64,000 nucleotides of DNA, taken from Mytilus edulis. Lineage: Eukaryota > Mollusca > Bivalvia > Mytilida > Mytilidae. Positions 49,201-60,483 of the stretch are shown piece after piece. The notes under the pieces were generated by a model that saw only the letters and a list, made by a program, of their open reading frames with translations, had not been told where the DNA came from and did not search any database. How positions within the stretch are numbered: position 1 is the first letter of the stretch; each line of letters opens with the position of its first letter. Position numbers and translations under genes: made by a program. Where the stretch lies: NCBI RefSeq assembly GCF_963676685.1, contig NC_092346.1, positions 50,187,062 to 50,251,061 of the forward strand. Reading direction: 5' to 3'.

Positions 49201-52200
49201 GCTTGTCATATTTTATGCATGATTTGAGTGACTTACAATCAACCAAATTGTGATGTCCCAAACAGTTGAAACATAGGCGGTCTCTTTTTACTATTGACAT
49301 GCGGTCTTTATTTTCAGTAACTTTGGTACAATTTACCGAGGCATGTGATTCTTTACAAAATACGCATGACTTTATGTGCATTTGTCTGCTGGCTTGCTTG
49401 TTTTGTGTGTACTTTTGTACTGGTGTTAAATGCTGCAGTAGCGGTATGAGTTTCCGTAAAATCAGCGGATTTGCCTTCCTCCATAATATTGAGTTCGTGA
49501 AATATCACTTGTCGTAGGTCTGATAATTGCCAACTGGTCGAACCATGGTGTCTTGTTAAATTTATGCGTACTTCTCCCGGTAACTTTTTCAATATGATAG
49601 GGACCATAGGTATCCTCTGTCTGACCAAGGGATTCCAAACCACGTGCATATGTTTCTATTTTGTCATAATAATTACGTAAGCTTTGTATGGTATTCTTAG
49701 GTGACGTTATTTCAAGTAATGCATTCATGTACTTTTGTGTGATTTTATGAACTTGCCCGTACCTCTGTTGTAATAACGAAACTGCTCTTTCGTAATTTAA
49801 GTTTGTAAGCGCAAAGCCATTTACGGTTTGGAATGCTTCATCATGCAACTATGACTTCAAGTAATTGAACCTCTGGACGTTACTCAGTTTTGGATTTGTA
49901 TGTACGACTGCTTCATACGAGTCCCAAAAGGACTGCCATTGTAGAATGTCGCCATCAAAAGTTGGTAGGTTGAGTTTATGGAGCTTATTGTACTCGCTAG
50001 CAATTGATGAATATGAGCGAAAATCTGAACGGAAATGTGTATTGTGCTGATTTTCTGTGCTTAAGAGATTACTACATGTAGGATCTGACGGCGGAACGTC
50101 GCTTCTAGAATTTGTAAAGCTTGTTGCATTTGTATTTAGCGTTGATGTTTGTACTTTGATATATTTTGCTATTTGACGTAGTTTTGTTTCTAAATTAATG
50201 GAATACTCATCTGAATCGACGATTTCTGTTTCAATGTCCTCTTGATCCAAATCCTGAATTATTTCCTCATCTATTTTCCTTAACAATTCTTGCTTCCTTT
50301 TCAAAGTGTCTAAAATGTTCGAAAGTTCATCAGAATCAACAGCTTCTGTTCCGTTCTCCCGAATTTCGTCGAATTTCTTGAATATTCTTGAAACGGCGCT
50401 TCTATGTCCTGCCATATCGACTTCAGCTTCAAATTCACTTGGCACCTGAAAGATCGGAGCAAGACTTGATGGTTCAGATAGTAATTTAATAATGGCTGAC
50501 AAATATACAATTGGTATCGCTGTAGCGACGTTACGTAACAAGTTATTGTTCCGAAGGTTTGTGCGTGACGTTCCCGGAATAATCACAGATATTACATTCC
50601 TCCTTAACTTTGAATTAGAAAATGACTTTATAAATGTAAATTAAAATGTGTAAAAATAAAGTTTGTTTACATTAATTAAATTATCACAGTCTCTGTATTG
50701 TTCACTAATGTTTTTGTAATAAATAAAATATAGATGTTCACTTTCTCAATTTGTATAAATTATAATAGTCTCCCTAATGTTCACTAAATTGTATCGGTCT
50801 CCTGGTTCTTCTGCTTTATGTTTCAGTCCTGGTTTCCTGACTTTTCCAAAGTTCTCTTTATCCGCCCCCTCCCGCGCCTGTCTTGCGGGGGGCCCATAAT
50901 TTTGTATGTCCACTGCCCCCTCCCGCGCATGTCTTGCGGGGGGCCATTTTCCTCATCTTCCTGTTTCTGTTTTCAGCATACCCTTTGATTTTCTCGTTGC
51001 ATTGTCTGTCTCTTTCATTTATCTCCTCATATAAGTTTGAGTGATATCTTCTATTAATCTCCTGCTTAGCAGTTTTAGTGTTTTTCTTTTTTAATTTTGT
51101 TATTTGCTGTGTTTTGTTCATGGGTTTTCTAAATAAGTTCACTTCTGTATTTGCTATTTGGCGTCCTGGTGTGACTTGGTAGTGTTTAAATCCCTTATCA
51201 ATAGCAAGTTTCTTAGAGTTGAAAGGTGGTCTATTGTCTGGTATTCTCAACTGGTTTTTCTTTACAAAAGAACCATCAGTTCTAATCTGTATCATCCCTA
51301 GCTCAATCAGAGTGGATTTGCTTAGTAAGGGTGGAGAATTGGTTTTTCCTTTTACCACAATGAATTTTGTCTCTGTGCCACATGTTTTGTTTCTTATGAT
51401 AGTTTTAAATTCTCCCTTGATTGGTAATGAATTTTGCAGTGTGCTCAATTTGATTTTACTCTTTTCTAATACTGGATTGCCGTATGTTTTGCTCTGAAAT
51501 TTTACAAATTGATTTTCATCCATTACATTTACATCAGCGCCACTATCAGGTTCCACCTTCACATCTACGTCGTCTATTCTTATTGTCACTGTTTTGTCCA
51601 TGTCTCTACTGCCTTGTATGGTATTTACCTTTCGTATTTTCATTATATGTTTGGTCGTTCCTCCAAAATAATCTTCATCTTTATCATAATCTGATATATC
51701 TGTATTCGAATCTGTATCAATCGTGTCCTCCGATGTTTACTTTACACTTCTTCCTTCTCGTCTAAAATTGCCAGCTCTGTACTGCTGTTTTTTTTTCTTT
51801 TCCGTTCTGCATACTGATGCAAAATGATTATATTTCTCACAGTTTCTACATTGTTTACCATATGCAGGACATTTGTTTCCCTCACAATGTTCAAATCCAC
51901 AATAACCACAATTAGACTTGGTTATATAATCCTGTGACCTATTATAGCTTGACCTGTTGCTTTGTATTTCATTTATGGAACTTGTACCTATGTCTCTGTG
52001 ATCTCCTTTCATATCCTTCATCTGTAAACATGTGTCTTCCATCTGTCCTGCTTCTTCTACAAATTTATCTAAATTCCATCCTTTGCTTATAGCCCTCTTT
52101 ATCAAATCCTGCTTTGTTATGGTTTGAATACAATGTTCCAATATTCTTTCGTCGCATGTAGCTTCAAACTCACACTCATGTGCCTTTTCTCTCAGTCTCA

Positions 52201-55200
52201 TTACATATGTTACTGTGTATTCATCTCTAAATGGCTTCATTTTTAAAAATAAATACCGGGCATGATGTTTGTTTTTCTTTGGTAAGTAATATTTATTTGT
52301 TTTTAATCCTCGTCGCCATTGAAAGATCGGAGCAAGACTTGATGGTTCAGATAGTAATTTAATAATGGCTGACAAATATACAATTGGTATCGCTGTAGCG
52401 ACGTTACGTAACAAGTAATTGTCCCGAAGGTTTGTGCGTGACGTTCCCGGAATAATCACAGATATTACAGCACCAATATCGTAGAGTGGTTGTATCTGAC
52501 ACAAATTAAGGCTTAGAAAATAAGCACGTCTGTTTGCAATGATACTTGTATTGGAACAACAACAATGGTGACGTCGTGTACATGGAGAGCGGTAGCGGGA
52601 ACACCTCATGTGAAATTCTTAACAATGTATATTATATATGTACCCCTACAAAAGTTAAACTTTTGATTTTGACATTTGTTAATGGACTTTCCGTTTTTAA
52701 TTTTCCTTGGAGTTCGGTATTTTTGATAATTTCCTTTTTTTATATATGTACCGCAATGACGGTTATCCCATATATACTCCTACAACGGTATGTCATTCTT
52801 TAATGTTCCCCTATACAACAATAATAACCATATATGTACTTCTACAACAGTATATCATAAATGTACTCCTACGAAGACATATCCTATATGCATCATTGAT
52901 ATACCGTTGTAGGTGTACATATACAACGGTATATTCTATGTGTACCCTTCAACGCTATATTTTGTATCAACCCCTACAACGGTATATCCTATATGTAACC
53001 CTACAATGGTATATCGTATATGAACCCCTACAACGGTATATCCTAAATGTTCCCCTATAACGATGTATCCAAATGGTGAAGTTAAAAGCATCCCTTTGTA
53101 AATCTTACGGACGCTATCGCGAGTTGGTTGACCGTTATGGAATATCCGTTTCACAAATGATATCGGATATTCGATTTATGTCGTAACTACGATCCCGTTC
53201 CCATTTTACGAATGTGACCAACCGAATTAGATTGTAAAACCGGGTTTGTTAATAACATGAGGAACACAATGGATATCACATGTGGAGCAGGATCTGCTTA
53301 CCCTTCCGGAGCACCTGAGTTCATCCTCAGTATTTTGTGGGGTTCGTGTTGGTTAGTCTTTAGTTTTCTATGTTGTGTCTTGTGTGCTATTTTTTGTCTG
53401 TTTGTCTTTTTCCTTTTTTAGCCATGGTTTTAGCCGTGGCATTGTCAGTTTGTTTTTGATCTATAGGTTTGAATGTCCCTCTGGTATCTTTCGCCCTTCT
53501 CCTATATAAACCTCTACATCGGTAAATCCTGTATAGACACCTACAACGGTATACCCCAACCACGGTTTATCATATATTTACCCCATCAAATGTTAATCCT
53601 ATATGTATTCCTACAACGGTTTATCATGTATGGCCCCTTGTGATTACGTTATAAACATATGTGGATTCTAGAATACTCTAAAGAATCAAGTCTGTCTTTT
53701 GAGAAATATTCACAAATATGTTGTCCATAAGACAAGTGCATTTTCAAAATATTAATTTAGTAAATGTTTTGTCAGAATCAAGTATTTTGCACGAAATACT
53801 TTACTGTTTGATAATGGTTTGTTTAATTAAGACAAGAATAAGATAACTGATAATACTGCCACGCAATCTGTAATTGAAACAACTGATGGTTTAACTACTA
53901 AAGGTTGACTAGTAGTTCTATAGCGTTACATAGAGATAATAATAAGAAGTGGTATGAGAACCAATGACACAACTATCCATCAAAGTCACAATGTGTAGAA
54001 AATAAACAATTATAAGTGAAAGTACAGTCTGTCAAACTAATGTGATTTTCTATATGCATCTTATTAAATTACATCTGTCTTTGTCATCATGTTTAAACAG
54101 TTGAATAATATTATCAAAATATTTTGATATATATATGTATATATATATATATCTAATCACAGGACCATGTGTGGATGGCGATCCAGACTGTAGCAGATAC
54201 GGACCGATTACATTATGTACTACATACAAGGGATGGGCAGAGATCAATTGTGCACATTATTGTGGATTTTGTCAGGGTAAAATCCTGTTATCAATCAATC
54301 TAAACATCGATAAAGCTAGTTCAATTCTTTTTCCTTCTTCTCAACGTTAGTATACAACGATAACATTGATCCTTGTACCCAACAAACCGGATTTAAACGA
54401 ATTTGAAATTAATTAAGGTATAACAAAACTAGAGGCTCTCAAGAGCCTGTGTCGCTCACCTGTTAATGTGTTTACTGATGTCGGCCATCTTCGTTGGTAG
54501 GCGGGGTCATTAGACACTTTTTTTTTAAATAGATACCCTAGTATTATGATTGTGGCCAAGTTTGGTTAAATTTGGCCAAGTCGTTTTAGAAAAGATTTTT
54601 ATACAAGTTACAAAAATGACGAAAAGTTGTTCAATATTGACTATAAAGGGCAATAACTCCTTAAGGGGTCCTCTAACAATTTTGATCATGCTGACTTATT
54701 TGTAGATCTTACTTTGCTGAACATTATTGCTGTTTACAGTTTATCTCTATCTATAATAGTATTCAAGATAATAACCAAAAACTGCAAAATTTCCTTAAAA
54801 TCACCAATTTTAGGGCAGCAACCCAACAACAGGTTGTCCGATTCAACTCAAAATTTGTGAGGGGATATATCTTATTCTGATGGACATTTAAATCTTGAAA
54901 GATTTGCCCTAAATGTCTTAGTTTCAAAGATATAAAGCAAAAACTGCATTTTACCACTATGTTCTAATTTTAGCCATGTCGGCCATTTTGTTTGGCAGGC
55001 TGGGTCATCGGACACATTTTTTAAACTATAAACCACAATGATAATTGTGGCCAAGTTTGGTTAAATTTGGCAAAGTAGTTTTGGAGAAGAAGATTTTTAG
55101 AAAAGTTACAAAAAATGACGAAAAGTTGTTAAAAATTGACTATAAAGGGCAATAACTCCTTAAGGGGTCAACTGACAATTTTGGTCATGTTGACTTATTT

Positions 55201-57972
55201 GTAGGTCTTACTTTGCTGAACATTATTGCTGTTCACAGTTTATCTCTATCTATAATAGTATTCAAGATAATAACCAAAATCTGCAAAATGTCCTTAAAAT
55301 AACCATTTCACAGGCAGCAACCCAACAACAGGTTGTCCTATTCGTCTGAAAATTTCACGGCAGATAGATCTTGACCTGATCAACCATTTTACCCTTGTCA
55401 GATTTGCTCTAAATGCTTTGGTTTTTGAGTTATTAGCCAAAAACTGCATTTTACCCCTATGTTCTATTTTTAGCCATGGCGGCCATCTTGGTTGGCTTGA
55501 CGGGTCACGCCACACATTTTTTAAACTAGATACCCCAAGGATGATTGTGGCCAAGTTTGGTAGAATTTGGCCCAGTAGTTTCAGAGGAGAAGATTTTTGT
55601 AAAAGTTTACGGACGACGGACGACGGACGACGGACGACAGACGACGGATGCAGGACGACGGACGACGGACGCCAAGTGATGAGAAAAGCTCACTTGACCT
55701 TTCAGGTCAGGTGAACTAAAAATGAAGGATAATTACCTATCACTTTACCCGGATTCTTTCACAATTTAAAAAAAATGAACGTAAAAGAGCTGAATCAAAT
55801 ACACCGAAAGCAACTAGCTGTTACCTATAGATTAATTCAGTATTTTGAGGCAAACTATTTGCAAAAATCTAAAGTGCAAAGATAAAGATAAAATTGCCTT
55901 AATACTAACAAAATTATAAAAACTATAAAACCAGAATAGCAGTAAATCAGTATCTATCAGTTGGCAGTATTCATTTCGACCAGTCTTAAAGCAATATAAT
56001 AATCAATAACAGTACAACTAAATAATTTTAGAAATTCTTATAAATTATACATAGTATAAAACTTGTAAAAGAATGCTAAGGGTCCTTTTGATTACATTAA
56101 TATCAATATTTTTATTTTTACAGTTAACACAGCAACAACTCATCGTCCTCCTCCAGTGACAACAATTTTAAAAACGTTACCTCCTCCTACAACAACAACA
56201 ACAACAGCGACAACGACAAGTAGGTTACTAGTATGTTCTATTTAAAATGATAGATAAACAAATCTGACAGTGAACATTGTCTTACATCTCTTATATTCAA
56301 ATGTATTTGATTTTTTAAAATGACAATGCTTACATCATACAATAGGCTGTCTGATGGATTACGTCTATCGGTTGATACGAAAAGCCAGTCCATTATCTCG
56401 TCATCACAATGTCACTAACAGAGGGGCGAAGGATTCCAGAGCGACATTCAAACTTATAAATCGAAAATATACTGACAACGCCGTGGCTGAAAAAGGAAGC
56501 AGAGAAACAGACAAACAATAGTACACAAAATACAACATAGAAAAATTAAGACTAATTAATACGTATCTCGGCGTGATCTCAGGTGCTCCGGAAGGATAAG
56601 CAGATCCTACTCCACATGTGGCACTCGTGGTGTTGCTTATGTTATTACAAACCCGGTTATAAGTCTTATTCGGTATGGCATATTCGTGAAAAAGGAACGG
56701 GGTTGTAGTTTCGTCATAAGGAATATATCCGCTCTTATCTGTGAAACGTTATTCTATAACGGTCAACCAACCACTAATTGAGGTATCTCAAGCATGGTTT
56801 CTACTATGGAAGAACATATAACTTTTAAATTTTCGAAATTCAAATATTCGTTTGTTATACGTTGGCAAATGAGAATTAATCAGTTGACCGCAACACCCTA
56901 CCGAAGTGTAGGTTCTGTCATAGTTGAGTTTTAAGTAAACGAAACTACTGGTGTCTGGTGTATTGAGATAAAAATTTGATAGATTTTTCGAGTTTTGATA
57001 AAAACCCAAATTACAATATGACATTTGCTCTTGTACTATCACTTTTGTCACTTTCCTGTTCAGACACTTAAAAAATAATATAACAGATATAATTGTATGA
57101 AAATTATTAAATTGATCACAAGCTATTCATCTAGTCTAACTCCTTTTTTAGTTTCACTGATTTTTATCATATTTAACAAAAAGTGTTATCTTCGCAAAAG
57201 TGGAACCACGATTTGACTTTGTTTAAGTCTTATGAAATCACATGTTTGTTTATAGGTTCCTGTGTAGACGTAATACCAAACTGTAAACAATATGGTCCAA
57301 CAGTGTGTTTAGGAACTTACAAACCATGGGCATCTAGAAACTGTGCATATTATTGCAAATTATGTTACGGTATAGTAAACAGTTTTTTTTTCTCTCTGAT
57401 GTATATTCAAACAAACATTTAAAAGAAAAAATGAGTCTTCCAAATATTTATATGTTCAGATTCAGAAATGTTGTACTGCAAGTAAATAATGTCATGAAAG
57501 TAAGATCGAATGCATATTGTTTTACACAATGTCGTTATAAAAGGGATGGCATATAACTTGTGTTTTGTACAAAATGCAATGACCGAAATGAGAAAGATTG
57601 AATTGTATAAGTTTCAGCAGCAGAAGGTGTAGATATGTCGCATCGCACGACATACGTTTCAGTTGTTGTGTTAATTAAAACTAACAATATACAAGTTTAA
57701 GCACCCTTGTAAACAAAGTATTCTATAATGGTTTACTTTTTAAATTGTTATTTGTATGGAGAGTTGTCTCATTGGCACTCACACCACATCTTCCTATATC
57801 TATTCATTTATTTGTGAATTAGTTTTATAATAAATACTTATTGTATTATTTCTAAAACACACCAAGCTCTTTACAATTGAGTCAAATTATGTTTGAGTTA
57901 AACATTGAATTTATTTTTCAATATGTTATATTTGCAGCGCTGACCGCAGTAGTTCCAATTGTTGGAAAGTAG
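43233..57972 (+). CDS. Gene D: secreted vWA protein with two ShKT domains (6 coding exons, 328 aa)
   Basis: Joins 43233-43299, 47145-47705, 54163-54276, 56124-56219, 57256-57369 and 57938-57972 (987 nt). Layout: signal peptide 1-22, vWA 23-209, ShKT-1 210-247, Thr/Pro linker 248-279, ShKT-2 280-317, tail 318-328. MIDAS D35, S37 and S39 are present; the loop reads GNTHT and the strand LTDG. All introns are phase 1. The order differs from genes A-C: a ShKT domain follows the vWA directly, and the Thr-rich linker sits between the two ShKT domains. Introns 1 and 2 contain a large inverted-repeat element and a composite LTR retroelement, both with coding remnants on the minus strand. The first exon is the least certain part, resting on signal-peptide character and correct splice phase. 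Confidence 0.8.
45115..47005. mobile_element. Large inverted-repeat element
   Basis: Arms at about 45115-45620 and 46505-47005 are inverted copies of about 500 bp; both contain CACGGCTGGTAATCTACACA (or complement) at the outer end and CGCATGACTTAATGAAAAAA toward the inner end. Similarity may extend some 30 bp further out. The 890 bp centre carries minus-strand coding remains. Its right edge lies about 140 bp before the vWA exon of gene D. Confidence 0.8.
45764..47043 (-). pseudogene. Spliced minus-strand gene relic inside the inverted-repeat element
   Basis: Exon 1, 47043-46896, starts with ATG (MEITSLFKKYNF) and ends AAAAG|GTATGT in phase 1. A second exon begins after TTTCAG at 46349, also phase 1, and stays open to a TAG at 45940. 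It is basic at first, then very acidic (EEDHKEEHVLDNDEVIEEDH). A different frame then continues from about 45939 to a stop at 45764 with FPLNNIAFELFLDIVERFEK and MRYSPTSLQYFW. The break may be a frameshift or an unrecognised short intron. The right arm supplies exon 1, so the gene probably belongs to the element. Family not recognised with certainty. Confidence 0.55.
47145..47705 (+). CDS. Gene D exon 2: vWA domain
   Basis: 561 nt, phase 1-1, from CHDKVDLVYLVDSSGSVG to HSVACNL. Acceptor ATATTTCAG, donor GTAAGC. Cys-flanked like the other copies. Confidence 0.93.
47818..47982 (-). repeat. Partial LTR
   Basis: Matches the 5' half of the LTR at 52320-52624 read on the minus strand, starting TGTTAAGAATT at 47982. 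The rest is missing. It closes the composite retroelement at its downstream (minus-strand 3') side. Confidence 0.7.
48340..50446 (-). pseudogene. BEL/Pao-type gag-protease remnant
   Basis: Minus strand, running from a leader just after the LTR fragment at 50447. A long gag frame (50446-49849) contains LNLPTFDGDILQWQSFWDSY, typical of BEL/Pao gag (DUF1759-like). Shifted frames to 49353 continue it, followed by Cys-rich knuckle-like segments (49381-49180) and NILFDEGAHRS at about 49005, the DUF1758-like protease region. Further on, VLVGAD is followed by an in-frame stop and YWSIVE. Frameshifts, stops and absence of RT and integrase show it is inactive. Confidence 0.75.
50447..50596 (-). repeat. 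Partial LTR between the two gag regions
   Basis: 150 bp nearly identical to 52320-52470, the 3' half of the LTR on the minus strand, ending ATCTTTCA. It directly precedes the BEL-type internal region. Confidence 0.8.
50858..52319 (-). pseudogene. Ty3-type gag-protease remnant
   Basis: Minus strand. A leader reading TGGCGACGAGGATT follows the LTR. Gag lacks its N-terminal part and starts near KHHARYLFLKMKPFRDEYTV; it ends in two cysteine-histidine knuckle-like motifs (CGYCGFEHC, CRNCEKYNHFASVC) by 51737. The protease frame at 51643-50858 has the DSGADVNVM active-site motif and a basic tail. RT and integrase are absent. Similarity to mollusc Ty3/gypsy gag is from family knowledge, not a search. 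Confidence 0.75.
52320..52624 (-). repeat. Full-length LTR (305 bp)
   Basis: On the minus strand it starts TGTTAAGAATTTCACATGAG and ends CCGATCTTTCA, the standard TG...CA borders. Followed at once by a TGGCGACGAGG leader. Parts recur at 50447-50596 and 47818-47982. Confidence 0.8.
52745..53640. repeat. Minisatellite, ~27 bp unit, split by an insertion
   Basis: Units like CCTACAACGGTATATCCTAT plus ATGTACC occupy 52745-53075 and resume at 53510-53640. A ~430 bp interspersed repeat (53080-53510, minus orientation) separates them. In intron 2 of gene D. Confidence 0.8.
54163..54276 (+). CDS. Gene D exon 3: divergent ShKT-1
   Basis: 114 nt, phase 1-1. Six cysteines, but spaced C-x6-C-x8-C-x10-C-x3-C-x2-C: the third Cys sits one residue later than in the other four ShKT exons. 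Acceptor AATCACAG, donor GTAAAA. Confidence 0.85.
54427..55722 (-). repeat. Molluscan tandem repeat array, copy 3 (inverted)
   Basis: Begins AACTAGAGGCTCTCAAGAGC on the plus strand, the reverse complement of the other arrays' end, and finishes with a GGACGACGGACGAC tract. Inserted in intron 3 of gene D, 150 bp after ShKT-1. Confidence 0.85.
56124..56219 (+). CDS. Gene D exon 4: Thr/Pro-rich linker
   Basis: 96 nt after TTTTTACAG, donor GTAGGT, phase 1-1. Two Pro triplets (RPPPV, LPPPT) then a run of Thr codons. Confidence 0.8.
57256..57369 (+). CDS. Gene D exon 5: ShKT-2
   Basis: 114 nt, phase 1-1, standard spacing of this family and the KPWASRNCAYYC core. It resembles the ShKT exons of genes B and C more than ShKT-1 of its own gene. 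Acceptor TTTATAG, donor GTATAG. Confidence 0.88.
57938..57972 (+). CDS. Gene D exon 6: C-terminal tail and stop
   Basis: TTTGCAG acceptor, then ALTAVVPIVGK and TAG, 35 nt as in genes B and C. Confidence 0.78.
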
Positions 57973-58504
57973 TAAAATATCGATTCTACATACAAAACAA
58001 CGTGAATAAATTATGGAAATATATATAATTTATCAACATATTTGTCGTTATGATTGTTGACGCTTCAAATATAAAATGGCTTTATTATTTGTTTTTAAAT
58101 TTTACCAATTCAAGCAAAACTAAATTAAAACGTTGAAACTGTTGAATTTGAAAAAAAAAATAATACACTCATACTTAATTGTGAAAAGAGGGCGATAAAA
58201 GTGACGAACATATCTCATATACATATGATCCGGATACCTAAACCTAAACTTATGGATTGATCGATTGATTGTCTTCATTAATGAAAAATTAACATCCAAG
58301 GAATTAATTACTGACGAATATAATACACAGCAGTTGCTATTACTTTGACTTTAAAAACATATTAAATGACTACATTATATGCAGATGCTAGATGTAGCTA
58401 ATGATGATATTACTTTCGTGCCAAGTTATATGGAAAGATGATCTCCCGTCTAATAATAAATCAGTGGAATTGTTTCAAACGTTTTTGACCGATGCCATTT
58501 ATAA

Positions 58505-58745
58505 TTAAGGCAGCAGTAGTATACCGCTGTTGAAAAGTCATAAATCGATTAAGAGAAAACAAATCCGGGTTACAAACTAAAACCGAGAGAAACTATGAGA
58601 GGAACACAACGGAACAGCAGAAACACTAATTTGCAACACAAACCAACGTCTATCATAGGAACGGACTATTTGATAACAGTTGCCATATTCCTGACTTTGT
58701 ACAGGACATTTTAAGAAAAAAATGGTGGGCTGAACCTGGTTTTAT
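58505..58745 (+). repeat. Interspersed repeat with AGTAGTATACCGCTGTT
   Basis: Contains AAATCCGGGTTACAAACTAA and GACTTTGTACAGGACATTTT. Other copies: 87-240, 11250-11470, 18905-19125, and a fragment at 30838-30872. Confidence 0.8.
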
Positions 58746-60483
58746 AGCTAGCCAAACCTCCAGGTGATATGGCAATGCTAAAAAATACTGTTAAAATGTA
58801 CAAACAAACGCAAGTTCACTCAGCACAGAGAACTATATAAATAGATAATATAACACTAGAAGTATATTACAACATGTAAACCGGAGAATAATAACGGACA
58901 TCTCTGATGAATTAATGACAGCACAGGACATTAGACAAACTGCGCATGAATGAAGCAATGCCACAAATTTCATACAATCATATGGTACAAGATAAAAAAA
59001 ATCACATTTAGTTTCACTATACTAGTCCAAATAATAATCATGATTGTGATGGTCCTGAAAGGCTATTTCATATAAAAGCTGTGACGACGTTTTAATTTAA
59101 CTAGTCTTTTTTTTTTGTAATATCCATTCGACGCGGCTCGGTACTTATATATCCTGTCATTGTATTATTGTGCTATGGTAATTTTGTATTCCTTTCTTTC
59201 GGTTATGCTAATGTACTTTGTCTATATGTCTTTTTGTTATTGTTTGTTGAAATTTTTGTTTATTGTTCTAGTGATTATGATTATAACACCATGATGACTG
59301 CTATACCCCTATTTTTTACACTTTTACTATTATGTTTGGTGTTTTTTTTCACACAGTGTTGTCAATACTTTGAATTCAGAAATTATTGCTATATTTTTAT
59401 TTCTGCGAAGAATGCAACAGGATTATGATTGCAATAATTTAAACTCGCATTTTGAATTTTTTAATATGAATCAGGCAGGAATTTTCTCAATTTCGCAAAA
59501 ATTATAATCGCATTTTAGTCTTAAATAACAAAATCGCAATAATAAATTCACGGAATAATTTCTGAATTTAAATGATGCAATTGTATACTGCTGTCATACA
59601 AGTCAGAGATTTAGTAAGCTATGAAACCAGATTTAATTCACCATTTTCTACATAAGAAAAAGTCAGGAATATGGCAGTTGTTATCCATTAGTTTGATGTG
59701 TTCGGGCTTTTGATTTTACCATTTGATTAGGGACTTTCAATTTTGAATTTTCTTAGGAGTTCGGTATTTTTGTGATTTTCAAAATCATTGAGTCAGTGCT
59801 ATAACTGGTTAAGGTTTATTCTCGAGGTAATCACCAGGCCGGTAGTTGGCATTCTTATTATTTTGTCTTGTTATGTCATTTGTACAGTTATTCTAATTTG
59901 AATATCCGAAACTCTTTTGTTTTGTCGATTGTTGACCATTTTTTGGAATGTTCGACCTTTTATTGCTGTTCTATATCCTTGTGATTTAACTCTTTAACTG
60001 TTTTAGTTAAGAGTTCCATTGGTGAGTCTACTGTAAACGATACGATTGTTCGCGCAATATCATCAACAGAGTTCATATTTTAAAACATTGTCACCATACT
60101 AGAATACTTCCTCGATAGATATGAAAGTATATTGATGATGTATAATAATGTTTATGTAATAACCCACATTCGTGTGACTGTATATAACACATATCGAAAC
60201 GAACTTGAAATTAAGAACACTACCTAAAATGTAAGGTGTACTTCATATCTTGCTATTTTTCTTGATATTGGATTTTTATAACTAGAATTTAATCAAAGAT
60301 GAAGATTTCAAGTTCCGCTTCCGTCAGTTAGTATAGTATGATTTTGTAAGGATTTATGCACTGTCCCCTTTTATAATTTTACCTTTGAATTCGGTATTTT
60401 TTTCATACTTTTTGCCAACTACCAATTTCTCAGTATTCACATTCCGTGTGACTCATTGTTTGCAGTGTGCATATCTCAAGTGC

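Noticed and set aside
59168..59428. Hydrophobic 86-codon open frame as a membrane protein
   Set aside because: Part of a dispersed repeat also present at about 20-223; phenylalanine and leucine-rich translation is what T-rich repeat DNA gives.
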